64,000 nucleotides of DNA from Dendrolimus kikuchii (GCA_019925095.2 JAHHIN020000030.1:5129001-5193000), one strand, 5' to 3'. Positions 10,561-21,220 are shown, numbered from the stretch's first letter. The notes: generated by a model not told the origin, from the sequence alone. Numbers and translations: made by a program.

Positions 10561-11159
10561 CTCCACACCAACGTCACAAAGGCCCCAAACCACCTTCAGT
10601 TGAGCGGTGCCCTGCTACCCTACCCTACATCAAGGGGGTCACAGACAGAATTGGCCACATCCTCAGGCGAGCTTCAATCAAAACATATTTCAAGCCGCAG
10701 AAAAAGATTACCCAATTTCTGAGACCTGTGAAATGCAATATCCCACTCCAGGATGCAGGAGTTTACAAGCTTGATTGTGAGTGTGGATTGTCATACATTG
10801 GGCAAACAAAGAGGAGCATAAAAACACGAGTAAAAGAACACATTGCTGACATGAGACACACAAGGTCTACGAAGTCTGCGATCAGTGAACACACGCTGGA
10901 TAAACCCAACCACTACATCAGATTCGATAACCCACAAATCCTCGCTAAAGAGAATCGTTTCATACCTAGAATGATGCGTGAGGCTATTGAAATCAAAAAA
11001 CACCCAAATTTCAATAGAGAAGATGGTTGGCAAGTACCACCTGTTTGGGATCCAATTATCAAAACTATTAAGACCCAAACCCAGCAAAAACCAGCTGCCA
11101 GACCTCAGGACACTGTGAGCTCTTTCTGCGTACAACGGAACACAAACCAACTTGACTGA
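10561..11159 (+). pseudogene. Penelope-like protein C-terminus with GIY-YIG nuclease, right arm
   Basis: Mirror copy of the left arm. The frame is open from the palindrome centre; a methionine codon at 10728 gives 143 residues. It has the same GVYKLDC, LSYIGQT, TRVKEH, REAIEI and HPNFN motifs. It differs from the left copy by one visible residue (R for K before HTRSTKS) and one silent change near the C-terminus. Not functional alone because the RT domain is missing. Confidence 0.85.
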
Positions 11160-11418
11160 TAATTACTTTTATTTTTCCTTCCACCCATTTTAATATTATA
11201 TAAAATTATTAGAGCTAGGCATGTTTGCTGAAGAGTTTCTTGCGCCGCTTCTTCTCTTCAAGCCATAACATGTTGCGAAGCGGTAGTAAATTAGATTAGG
11301 CTCCCATAGATTAAATAATAACCATAAACAAAATTAAAAATTAAATAATTAAAATTAATAAGTTGGCGGTAGGCTAAATAAAACTTTAACAATACTCGTT
11401 GACACTTGACATCTTTGT

Positions 11419-11461
11419 CTTCCGTGATCACGGCCACTGAAAAGTGGCCGAAACGTCGGAA
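11419..11461 (+). ncRNA. hammerhead-like ribozyme motif, right arm
   Basis: Plus-strand mirror of the left-arm motif: UUCC, GUGAUCA, stem GGCCAC/GUGGCC, GAAAC, GUC, GGAA. ACGU before the cleavage position is self-complementary, as expected for minimal type I hammerheads that act as dimers. Confidence 0.45.
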
Positions 11462-11550
11462 AAACCAAAATCAAATAAAATTACCGCGCTTAAAACCGTT
11501 AAAACGTAGTTTTATTATGTATACAAGTCGCGAAAACTTAAGAAAATATT

Positions 11551-11815
11551 AGATAGAAGATTTTTAAGATCCAGAAAGCTTTCGCGAATGTCGTCAGGGC
11601 ACCTTACCAAAGTTTCATCACAATCCGATCAACAGTTTAGGCATGTATAGAGGACAAACATACCATCATTTATGTAGGTAAAATTTTTTTTGGGCCAGAA
11701 ACCTTCGCGAATGTCATCAGAACACCCTACCGAAGTTCCATCACAATCCGATCAATAGTTTAGGAATGCATAGAGGACAAACATACAAGCATTTATTTTT
11801 ATTGATATAGATAAG
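11551..11815. repeat. minisatellite of about 125-bp units, right part
   Basis: Continuation of the array after the Penelope insertion; unit starts at about 11642 and 11766, period about 124 bp. Confidence 0.8.
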
Positions 11816-12410
11816 CTGTGACCCTAAGAGTCCGTCTGTCTCACATAGTCACTTGTGTCAAAATAGTTTCAATAACAAGTTCATCGTCTTAAAAATATCC
11901 ACTACATAAAATACAGCTTCTGAAAGATCCCTATTTTGATAAAATTGATGAAACACGTTCGTTGAATTAATAAGATTTGTTTTTCAAAATAGGGTCAGTA
12001 AATTCAATTTGCTGGCTTGGATATCGGGGGTTTTGCTTCGGATATTAGACACTTGCTACTTGCCTTGTAGTCTCTTTTCTTTCACCAACTCCCAATTATT
12101 GAAGTGAAACTTCTTTAGAATCGTTTTGATTTATAACTTCGTGAAAGGACAAACCAACACTAAAAAGAGATAAACATATAAATCTATTGGACTAAGCCTG
12201 CGAGAGAATGAGATACGCGTTTTACACTGCAGTACAGATTAATAGAGAGTCAATAGAACCGATAATTAAACATAGGTACAATTTGGACCGAAATAAAACT
12301 GATAATAATATTTTTTAGACTAAAACAGTGAAAAATTGAAAGTTATACTTAAGAAGTGTATTTTGAATTATAATATGTTGACGGATGTAGGCTAAAGGAA
12401 TTATATTTGC
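11816..12410. other. no recognisable gene
   Basis: AT-rich. At about 12100-12175 the block GAAGTGAAACTTCTTTAG plus ACTAAAAAGAGATA matches 1875-1955, a small dispersed repeat. Confidence 0.4.
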
Positions 12411-12775
12411 TATTGTGGTCGCCCAGAGGTCAAAATTTGACCATAATTAACTTAAATTATAAGTTTGAACATTAAGGTTCTGTTGTCAAAGACTATAATA
12501 CTTCATATTCAGAGATTTCGCCAAGGCTACATTGTTAATTTGACTTTAGCAATAAACAAAAGAGTATATATGCGTGTGTGTGTCAAATACATGGTAGTGT
12601 GTGTAATGTTTTTTTATTTGTTTAATGTATTTTTATGCATAATTTAAAAAAAATAGCATTCTGCACTCCTTCTTTATATAAACTATAAGTGTGCGAAATT
12701 TCATACTCCTACGTCCGCGCAATTTTCGTAAAAGGAGGTACAAAACTTTTGCTTCACGTATTAATATAATGATAT
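12411..12775 (-). mobile_element. non-autonomous Helitron (H4 family), copy 1
   Basis: Same family as 21.9, 27.2 and 27.9 kb: TTAATACGTGAAGCAAAA at the 5' end (minus strand) and a GGTC...GACC hairpin before the 3' end. The CTAG terminus is mutated here. Confidence 0.6.
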
Positions 12776-12871
12776 TAATAAAAGTTAGAGGAGAATTATC
12801 TGTGAGTATATCCTCTGAAGTTTCACTTCTACTGCGTGTGAACTTCACAAACACACAATTTTTTTCAATAT

Positions 12872-13105
12872 TTTTTTATTGCATAAGTTCAACAGACAGA
12901 GGACCCCACTTGATGGAAAGAGGTTTCCATCGCCTACGGACATTTAACACCAAAGACGTAACCAATGTGCTGACGCTCTGTAAAGGGAGACTGGAACCTG
13001 TCCACTAATGCCGGAACACAACTCAAGGTTGTTATGGAGGCATACTCTAGACCAAGCCATCCAGACAGGCAAATAACTGGCTGTGGGTTGTTTTGCATTT
13101 CTTTT
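12872..13105 (-). mobile_element. S-family retroposon, 5'-truncated
   Basis: Poly(A) end at the left, body to GGGTTGTTTTGC; a short internal deletion in the AGGGGTGGTAG segment. Confidence 0.75.
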
Positions 13106-13440
13106 TTGAAAGTTACAGACTAAGGGGGCTGTTAGCCAACTTCGCTAATAAATTATAATAAGGAAGAACGCACACGAGAAAAGCTATTGTGACCCCAGGT
13201 GTAAAGTGAACCTGGAAAATTTTGTAAACAGAAAACTTTTCCACTTGACATAAAAGTAAATGTTTTTACTTAAGTAATTTTCACCTTTAGAAGTAATTTT
13301 TGACAAAGTTAGTGTGTAAAAGAAACCACCTTGTGAAAGTACGCCAGACTTAAACAGTTCACTTATTTAAGGCCCCTAGTACTGAGGGTGTGTGATAAGT
13401 ACCTAGCCTTCAAAATTGCAATATCGTAAGCCTAGGCCCA
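13106..13440. other. no recognisable feature
   Basis: AT-rich DNA without a recognised repeat or frame. Confidence 0.4.
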
Positions 13441-13640
13441 ACTGTGATGGAAAGTGGTTACCATCGCCTATGGACCAGTAATAGTATGCAATACCAGCGG
13501 ACAATACGCTGCCGGCCTTGAAGGAGAAACTGGAACCTGGCCACTGATGCCGGAACGCAACTCAAAGTTGTTATGGCGGCATACTCTAGACCAGGGGTGG
13601 TAGCTATCCAATCGGGAAATGCCCTACCAACTGGCAAAAA
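13441..13640 (-). mobile_element. S-family fragment (diverged subtype)
   Basis: Body only, from GTGATGGAAAGTGGTTACC to CCCTACCAACTGGC. It carries the GCCGGCCTTGAAGGAGAAAC variant also found at 41.1 kb, so there are at least two subfamilies. Confidence 0.7.
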
Positions 13641-13708
13641 ATAGAAAATTACTTAAAATGTTTAGTTTTAAGTGATTCTCAATTTTGTGATAGACAAAAC
13701 GGTTTTTT

Positions 13709-14032
13709 TATTGCCTGAAGCAGGCAAACAGGCAGACGGCTCACCTGATGAAAAGTGGTTACCGTCACCTATGGACGCTTGCTACACCAGGGGTGTCGCC
13801 AACGTGTTGTAACACTCTTCTTAAAGAACCCCATGTCATAGCGCAAAGGGAAAACCGCGGCGGGAAGTTCCCTCCAGATCATTGTTGTACGCGGAATGAA
13901 TGTTCTAGAGAACCGTTGCGTAGTTGAGCGTGGGAGCTCAAGGAAATGGGGGTGAACATCCCTTCGCTGGCGAGCGGTGCGGTTGTAAAAGTGAGGCGTT
14001 GGCACCATATCAAACAGTTCCTCGGAACAGTT
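13709..14032 (-). pseudogene. CR1-type LINE reverse-transcriptase C-terminus and 3' tail
   Basis: The minus strand decodes as FYNRTARQRRDVHPHFLEL, RSTTQRFSRTFIPRTTMIW, ELPAAVFPLRYDMGFFKK, then a short 3' UTR ending GTGAGCCGTCTGCCTGTTTG and CAATAAAAAAA. This is the C-terminal end typical of insect CR1/R1-like LINEs. The last roughly 75 nt match the S-family tail. An S element abuts it at 14033, so the reading frame across 14033 is an artefact. Confidence 0.8.
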
Positions 14033-14345
14033 CATCCGTGCAGGAACGGAGTAAGAATACAACTTCCTGCGGCCTGGCGGCCTGTCATAAGAGGCGACAA
14101 AAAACCCACAGCCAGGTGGTAGGGTATTTGCCCGACTGGATGGCCACCACCCCTGGTCTAAAGTATGTCGCCATAACAACCTTGAATTGTGTTCCGGCAT
14201 TAGTGACCAGGTTCCAATCTCCCTTAAGAGAGCAGCTGCGGATTTTTAGCACCTTTGGTGTTGCAAATGTCCATAGGCGATGGTAACCGCTTTCCATCAA
14301 GTGGGCCGTCTGCCTGTCTGCTAAACTCCCGCAATAAAAAAATTA
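14033..14345 (+). mobile_element. S-family retroposon, full length
   Basis: Head ATCCGTGCAGGAACGGAG, tail CTCCCGCAATAAAAAAAT. It directly abuts the CR1-type LINE end. Confidence 0.85.
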
Positions 14346-14639
14346 ATAAAAAAAACACTCGCCGTTATATTACAATTCCTACAGATATACAGGCATATAC
14401 ATTATCTGTATACTACTCTGTCAAAAACTACCGGGAAAAGGTCAAAAATACCCAAAATGTTAGTTATTCATTCAAATTTATTTTATCACCTTCAAAGTAT
14501 GTTCCTTCAGAAACGATACACTTACGCCAAGTAATAATCCAATCATCAAAACATTTTTAAACGCCTTTTCCGGAATTGAGTTTGGTTCTCGTCGCGAATT
14601 CTCCTTTATGTCTTCTAACACTAAAGGTAACTAACTACC

Positions 14640-14935
14640 AATGTACTAGGACTATATATAAGTATAGATATAAGGCCCACACTGCACATGCACTTCCTCA
14701 CAACACCGGCATGTAACAGATACACTCTACATTAGTATAAGTTTAGTATTAAAATTAGAATAAATTAATATAATAAGTTATTCTTAAGGTATACCACAAC
14801 ATAAAAATCACTAAATTAATGTCACACACAGTAACAAATATAAACAATAAGCGTGTATCGTCTAAAATCTTTCATTGAAATTAAGTTGTAGAAAAGGGTA
14901 CGGAACTCGAGTCCGTAGAGATGTTAATAATAATA
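14640..14935. repeat. two-copy 290-bp repeat, copy 2
   Basis: Closely matches 2161-2455, differing by scattered substitutions and an ATAATAAT insertion before the A run. Confidence 0.6.
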
Positions 14936-14943
14936 AAAAAAAA

Positions 14944-15130
14944 ACTACCAATGTGATTCCGGACTCGTAGATGGGACTGGAACCTGGCCGCTAATGCCGG
15001 AACACAACTCAAAGTTGTTATGGTGGCATACTCTAGACCAGGGGTGGTAGTCATCCAGTCCAGCAAATACCCCATCACTTGGCTGTGGGTTGTTTTGTCG
15101 CCTCTTAGGAAAGGCCGTTCCTATGTAGGA
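14944..15130 (-). mobile_element. S-family retroposon, partial
   Basis: Body from ACTGGAACCTGGCCGC to the GCCGTTCCT head; the poly(A) tail half is missing. Confidence 0.7.
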
Positions 15131-15259
15131 ATTTATGGGTGTCGGTAAAATTAAACGAATCATATATTATAAACTGTATTGTATATATTAGAAGTAACTG
15201 TTTACATGAGCCTTAATACTTAATTACTTAAACTAATAATTTGGACGACAACGTCGCGT

Positions 15260-15660
15260 TGTTTTGTCTCGCATAAAATAGGGTTCCCTGGCGCGTGCCG
15301 TGGGAGCGATTGCGCGCGGCCTTACGGCGTAATGGTATACCCAAGACTGCCTGTCCTCCAGGACTCGGCTACGGGCGGGGTTCTGCGGTGCGTCAGAGTT
15401 CGATATCGCGGAAACAAACGAACATTCCCGAGCGCACGTCGGCTGTATTTACCTCGCCACATCAGCCCCCCTGGAGACCTTTAAGGTCGTAACCGTTGAG
15501 GGACTTTAACTCGCCTACCAGAACGAGTGACATAGTGAGGGTCGGTGTCCGATGGTTCGGAAGCTACGGCTAGGGTTCTGCGGTGCGTCGGAGTTCGATA
15601 TCGCGGAAACAAACGAACATTCCCGAGCGCACATCGGCTGTATTTACCTCGCCACAAATT
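15260..15660. repeat. GC-rich block with a 90-bp direct repeat
   Basis: Two copies (about 15367-15466 and 15567-15655) of a segment with GGGGTTCTGCGGTGCGTC / AGGGTTCTGCGGTGCGTC, GAGTTCGATATCGCGG and CATTCCCGAGCGCAC. Composition is clearly richer in GC than the flanks. It could be a repeated promoter-type 5' UTR of a retroelement; this is inference. Confidence 0.5.
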
Positions 15661-15747
15661 AATATTTTCCGTTCCTGCCCGGAATCTAATTCCTAAACCG
15701 AAAAGAACTGGATCTAATTCAATTTACGAGTTTTCACCTTTGATTAG

Positions 15748-15948
15748 TCTATTCTAATATTATAAAGAGGTAAAATTTGTGAGTTTGTGACGTTGTAGGG
15801 TGTAATCTCTGGATCTACTAAACCGATTTTAAAAATTCTTTTACTGTTGGAAAGCTACGTTACCACGGAGTGTCATAGGCTATATAACATGACGCTATAT
15901 ACCACAGGAGCGGGACAGAGCGCGGGTGAAACCGCGCTGGGCTGCTAG
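15748..15948 (+). mobile_element. non-autonomous Helitron (H1 family), copy 1
   Basis: 201 bp, TC start and CTAG|T end, with a 3' hairpin GCGCGGGTGAAACCGCGC about 10 nt before the end. This is the classic Helitron terminus. Same length as the copy at 18036. Confidence 0.75.
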
Positions 15949-15980
15949 TACTACATAAGTAAAATTAGTTTTATTAATTA

Positions 15981-16494
15981 CTAGCTTCTGCCCGCGACTT
16001 CGTCCGCGTGGAATAGTTAAAACAGTAGGTTATAAAAAACTCCCCATTTTGAAACATTCTTCATTGGTGCTCCGCTGCTATTGGTCTTAGCGTGTTGATA
16101 TATAGCCTATGGCCTTTCTCGATAAATGGGCTATCTAACACTGAGAGAATTTTTCAAATCAGACCAGTAGTTCCTGAGATTAGCGCGTTCAAACAAACAA
16201 ATTCTTCAGCTTTATATATTAGTATAATATATAGCCTATAGCCTTTCTCGATAAATGGCCTATCTAACACTGAAAGAATTTTTCAAATCAGACCAGTAGT
16301 TCCTGAGATTAGCGCGTTCAAACAAACAAACTCTTCAGCTTTATATATTAGTATAATATATAGTCTATAGCTTTCCTTGATAAATGGGCTATCTAACACT
16401 GAGAGAATTTTTCAAATCAGACCAGTAGTTCCTGAGATTAGCGCGTTCAAACAAACAAATTCTTCAGCTTTATATTAGTATAGATAAGATTATT
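15981..16494 (-). mobile_element. Helitron with triplicated 5' end (H2 family)
   Basis: On the minus strand it starts A|TC and ends GAAGTCGCGGGCAGAAGCTAG|T. The 5' part, about 126 bp (AGCTGAAGAATTTGTTTG to the GGCTATATAT block), occurs three times in tandem at about 16098-16222, 16224-16351 and 16353-16494; the 3' end occurs once. Confidence 0.75.
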
Positions 16495-16499
16495 TAACA

Positions 16500-16720
16500 A
16501 AATTGGGTCGTTTTAGTCTTACGCCAAAAGGTAGGTTTGCACTGAAAATCAGCGTTGTGTCGGATATAATTCCGGCACAGCAATATGCTGACTACAAACC
16601 TTATTTGCTGAAAATGCGGCGTACAAATTCTCAAAATATGCTCTGTGTATAATAATGTATAAGGAATGTAATTACGTCGCTATTTCTTCAAATAAAGTTT
16701 TTCTTTCTTTCTTTGTTTAT
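16500..16720 (+). mobile_element. retroposon 3' end with (TTTC)n tail
   Basis: Ends TTCAAATAAAGTTTTTC followed by a TTTC repeat. A similar end (AATAAAATGATTTTC plus TTTC repeat) closes the insertion at 59697-60144. Confidence 0.45.
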
Positions 16721-18035
16721 TTTTGTTTTTTAACGAGGGAAACACGATTGAGAGCCAGGACTTGCACCTCTACCCAGAACTAAAGATGCTATTGCCAAAC
16801 TACAGTTAGGGATATTAATACCCCTCAGTATTCCGTCCTAAGCCCATAATGCCAGGGCCCTGGCAGACAAGCTCGGACCTTAACTAATAAACATTACAAG
16901 TCAAGTTAAATCTCGTAGTAATAAAAATCATAAACTTAGGGCTGGAGCTTTTTCCCAATAGGACTGTGGGGTATCATTAGGTAGTCGCAAAAAATCGTAA
17001 TGATGTTGCTCTAGTGACTTTATAGGTCTCGGTAGCCGCTATGACGAGAACGGCATCATTACTCCTGGAATGCCGGACATTTTTTCGTAAAATGAGGAAA
17101 CAAATAAAAAAAACTTTATTCAATAAGTCAAATAGCTATGTCTGATTAACACAATATACTTATAAGTAATCATGCTAATACCTTAGATCATATAAACGTC
17201 TAGATCACGCATCAGTTGCACAAAAACGGCCCAAAAACAGTGCACCAAAATTGGTGCACTGGCTTCAGTGGCTTCCCACGCCTGTTAGTGTCGTTTCGAT
17301 TACTTTACTGGTTAGAGCTCTCGCAAATAAAATCATTATGCCGGCCTGCGCTATTAAAATGTGTCGGAATTATTTTAAAACGGGAAAGGATAAGGATGAG
17401 ATGTCATTTAATCGGAAAACTTAACACTTTTCTCATGATTTATTTGTAAAAACGTGAAATTTAATTTCGACATTTTCAAGGTTATCGAGTTGATTGATGT
17501 TGTCAGGTGAGAAGTGTGACTTATTTTCCAAAATTTGGGGACTTTTGTTACGATTTTTTAATTTATTTATGAAATATGAATAATTGAAAAATCTATAGAA
17601 AACAGACATGTAATGTTTGTGTGTCCGGTTTTCTTAAACTAGTTTATATTACGTTTTAGACTTCCTACGGATCCAATTGTAGCATATTGTTGGACAAAGA
17701 GATGGATTTTGAATCATTTTCGGAGATATTTTTACACTGTTTTTTATATTTTCTTATCAACGGTAAAATTGTATTGAAATAAAGTACCTAAAATAATTAT
17801 ATGATCGTGACCGATAAGATGTAAGTTGGTGAAGGATAATTAGAAAATTTAAGAATACTTAACCATCATATAAAATTATTTCTAATCTAACCTTAGCGCT
17901 TTGAAAAATATAAACTTTTTAATGTAACCTTATGACGTTTGACATAGAATTGACAGAATGCGTGCTCCAAATATCGTCAAAGAGGATGTAAAAAAAACTG
18001 AATATCGTTTAAAGCAGATGCTTCGGTCGGAGTTA
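16721..18035. other. no recognisable gene
   Basis: Contains a short LINE-A 3' scrap at 17133-17165 (TATGTCTGATTAACACAATA) and a near-perfect palindrome CAGTGCACCAA-AA-TTGGTGCACTG at 17238-17261. A 77-codon plus-strand frame at 17216-17449 is unrecognised. Confidence 0.35.
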
Positions 18036-18236
18036 TCTGTACTAATATTATAAAGAGGTAAAGTTTGTAAGTTTGTGACGTTGTAGGGGGTAATCTCGGG
18101 ATCTACTAAACCGATTTTAAAAATTATTTTACTGTTGGAAAGCTACGTTAACAGGGAGTGTCATAGGCTATATAACATGACGCTTTATACCACGGGAGCG
18201 GGACAGACCACGGGTAAATCCGCGCCGGGCCGCTAG
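18036..18236 (+). mobile_element. non-autonomous Helitron (H1 family), copy 2
   Basis: 201 bp inserted between A and T: starts TCTGTACTAATATTATAAAG, ends CCGGGCCGCTAG|T with a GGGTAAATCC hairpin before it. Confidence 0.8.
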
Positions 18237-19241
18237 TAATATTATAGATAACTCTTTATTGTCATAATTAAGATATTAATTTTGTCTATATTCTGTTAGC
18301 TGCATCTCCATTAATTCCTAATAAAGAAATAATTTAATATATTAATATGATAAAAAACAAATTTTAGTTCAGAAAATAATCAAACTGAACTAGTTTGAAT
18401 AAAAACTTTTGGATATGAATATTTTTATTTCTATAATAGCCCTTTTCAAGTGGTTTAGTTGCTCTTAAGTTCCTGCATTAAACTATCCTGTGTACCTACC
18501 CCGTAGTTCCTACTACTGATATAAACTTTGGATTATACATAAAGCCTACTACCCAATATGAACCTATCGAATCGTTCCAAGTCTACTATTACAAATGATT
18601 TCACTGACTTTTAGCGCAGGATAATCTTTGGGTTATAAATAGTCATCTAACCTTCGTGAACATGATGTGTAACACAAAAATAATTGCCATTATGAATAGT
18701 TTTTTTAGAATTATTACATTAGTATTGGTTATTAACAGACTTATAAATATGTACTAATATCTGTACCGACATTTTATTGCGAATTAAAATTACTACATGT
18801 GCTATGAATGTGTTATGAATTTATTTGTGCATGTATTTTTTATGGTTCGTTCCAAGACACACAACTTTTGTTGCTAATAATTTATTAAAAAAAAACTGAA
18901 ACCTCTGAGTAATATTAAATTATAACACATAAAGCGATTAAATCATAACGATCATTTAAACTTTTCACTTACATAAAAAATATTTAATTATAAAAAATGG
19001 GGTCATATTTTTTTCCTGATATCCCGAAAACGCAGAGTGAATTTAGCAACGCTTCGCGTTTTTGATGCCGTTTTTGGCGATGTTGTTTGTTAGCAATGCT
19101 CTCTCTAGACATGTTATATCTCAATGGCTAATACATTTATTATAATAACTTATCGTGTTTTGATATATATTATTGTATAAGTCTATATACAACCAAATTC
19201 GCCAGAGAGACCTTAAATACGACACAAATATTTTATAATAT
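18237..19241. other. no recognisable feature
   Basis: About 1 kb of AT-rich DNA with no repeat or frame that I can support. It may be unique sequence. Confidence 0.4.
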
Positions 19242-19795
19242 TGTTACGAGTTTGCGGGACTCGAATTAAAATGCCGTTAGAATGATTATAGAGTTTATTA
19301 GAACTATACAAACACGTATAACACAGGTACAAATATAACCGAACGCAACAAATACAAATGTAATGCAGAAGGTCGTAATTCAATAAAACGCGCAAAGTCC
19401 GGTCACTGTTAGATTCCCGAATGTACCCACGTCACGCCTAGATCGTCGTTGTAGCTCAAATGACACCCTCTCTCATTCAGGCCATCGTTTTATACTTCAG
19501 AAATGCAAATGTGCCCTCCCGGCAATGTCGACATAATTTCCTAGAATTAGCTTTTACTTATAATCCGCAACACACGGCTAATGATGCTCCTGAGCGACCA
19601 CAAACGAGTAGAATAGAACAATAGGCTGTTCTCTACAATAACTAGAAAAGTATGCCAATAAATAAGTGAACAAAACAAGACGATTATAAAAGGATTACAA
19701 TTAGTTTAAATGCCGAAAGGTGATAAAATGTGCTTTTACAGATCTGTACCTGGAATTTGTCTTTGTCGGAGCCTAAGTTGTAACAATATTATAAT
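19242..19795 (-). mobile_element. solo LTR (gypsy-like), copy 1
   Basis: 554 bp bounded by TGTTAC and GTAACA, flanked by a 4-bp duplication ATAT. On the minus strand it carries a TATAAAA box (about 19489-19495) and GTTCTAATAAAC as a polyadenylation signal. It matches the LTR at 43454. No internal coding region lies beside it, so it is a recombination product. The 4-bp duplication favours Ty3/gypsy. Confidence 0.8.
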
Positions 19796-19825
19796 ATGTC
19801 GATTAGTACGATATAACAAACCATT

Positions 19826-20212
19826 ACATACATACATAACTTCTCGCCAGTTCCCTTACGGGGTAGGCACGAACAACAGTGCGCCATTCAGGCTTATTCT
19901 TATACACCTCACTTGCTTCTTTGACATTCATATCTCTTGTCATGCACGCTCGTCTGTTTTTAAGGCTCCTGACATCACCTTCTGCTAGTACACGATTAAT
20001 TTGATCATGGAAGGTGTGTCGTGGCCTTCCACGACTTCTGCATCCATCCACTTTTGCATTGTATATCTGTTTAGTCATTCTTTCATCATGCATTCTTTCC
20101 ACATGCCCGAACCACCGGAGCATTCCTTTCCTTACCTTCACCCCGACACTCTCTTTCAGACCAACTCTCTTTCTTACTTGGGTATTACGAACGCGGTCCG
20201 CGAGCGTCACTC
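19826..20212 (-). mobile_element. RTE-type LINE 3' end, copy 3
   Basis: Minus strand, about 387 bp with (TATG)n tail. An open frame of 128 codons decodes TLADRVRNTQVRKRVG, GMLRWFGHVERM and SRGRPRHTFHDQINRVL. No clear target duplication found. Confidence 0.85.
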
Positions 20213-20756
20213 AAAAAATTCATTTCACAAAAAGATTCGTTTAGCCCAAAAAGACATTAATTAGACATAGACAGACGGACAGACTAATTTCAATAACTTA
20301 CACTTTTCTTGTTATTTTTATTATTAGAGTTTAATTAAATAACAGTGAAGAATTTAAATTACAAGCTGTATTCACCTATAATTAGTTTTTACATCGCATT
20401 GTAAACCTTAGTCATAAGTCCATTAACTGATCAGTAAGCAGCAAATCAAATGCAGCTTATGTCAAATTTTAACCGATAGTACGGGAAATGAACGGTTGGT
20501 AAGGTATAAAAACAGATCATTAATGATTGTTCAATTACGATACAATGGCAAGCAACGGAACTAAATTCATGCAGCTTTATTAAGTGTAATTGATATTAGG
20601 TTAACCATATTAATTGTACTGAATTTAGATGGCTGTTCTTTATTTATTGTAATTTATTATTTCAGTGTTATAATATTTATATGAAATAACATGGAGTAAA
20701 TATAATTTTGATAATAAACTAGTATGGTGAAGGAAGCTTAGCTTATACTATATTCT
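20213..20756. other. AT-rich stretch with an M2 MITE scrap
   Basis: At 20452-20515 a scrap (GCTTATGTCAAATTTTAACC, then GGTAAGGTATA) matches the fold-back MITE at 34711. Nothing else recognised. Confidence 0.4.
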
Positions 20757-21066
20757 ATCCGTGTAGGAACGGAGAAAGAATACAATTTCCTGCGGCCGGG
20801 CGGCCTGTTGTAAGAGGCGACAAAACAACCCACATCCAGGTGGTAGGGCATTTTCCCGACTGGATGGCTACCACCTCTGGCCTAGAGTATGTCGCCATAA
20901 CAACCTTGAGTTGTGTTCCGGCATTAGTGACCAGGTTCCAGTCTACCTTAAGAGGGCAGCAGCGCATTTGTAGCACCTTTGGTGTGGTAAATTTCCATAG
21001 GCGATAGTAACCGCTTTTCATCAAGTGGGTAGTCTGCCTGTCTGCTGAACTCATGCAATAAAAAAA
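20757..21066 (+). mobile_element. S-family retroposon, full length
   Basis: Head CCGTGTAGGAACGGAG, tail CTCATGCAATAAAAAAAT. A LINE-like scrap follows immediately. Confidence 0.85.
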
Positions 21067-21089
21067 TATCTAGCTATAATCCTTTAAGA

Positions 21090-21220
21090 CTATAAGTATA
21101 ATAATGAGCCTAGGTCATAGAAGTCAATAGGTAAGGTTCCTAAAATACTGGCTGCGTTACTTCGTTCCACCGCCATACTGATCCGTTGTACGAGGTAGGA
21201 ACCAGTCCGCTGATCTCCCG
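21090..21220 (-). pseudogene. LINE-like coding scrap, second copy
   Basis: The minus strand decodes to TGSYLVQRISMAVERSNAAS followed by ILGTLPIDFYDLGS, homologous to the scrap at 9016. Both copies continue into the same CTTATAGTCTTGAAGG-like 3' sequence, which marks one dispersed element. Confidence 0.5.

Larger units (their letters stand above)
9578..11550. mobile_element. Penelope-like insertion built as a 957-bp inverted repeat
   Basis: Left arm 9578-10534 and right arm 10561-11517 are inverted copies of the same Penelope-like 3' half around a 26-nt spacer; I found about two base differences. The right arm continues for 33 nt (11518-11550), equal to the start of the element's ORF. The whole unit is flanked by AGATAGAAGA at 9568-9577 and 11551-11560, so both arms entered as one insertion into the minisatellite. 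Each arm holds the GIY-YIG coding end, a 3' UTR, a hammerhead-like motif and a pseudo-LTR tip. A collapsed or chimeric assembly is the alternative explanation for such high arm identity. Confidence 0.85.

Noticed and set aside
10791..11150. 119-codon frame opposite the Penelope coding end (also at 9945-10304 and 45123-45506)
   Set aside because: Antisense shadow of the GIY-YIG coding region; it repeats only because the repeat does.
13769..14200. 143-codon frame joining S-family and CR1-type LINE peptides
   Set aside because: Chance fusion across the border of two abutting elements in opposite orientation.
16098..16494. Triplicated block considered as a CRISPR-like array
   Set aside because: Units of about 126 bp are contiguous without spacers and are copies of a Helitron 5' end.
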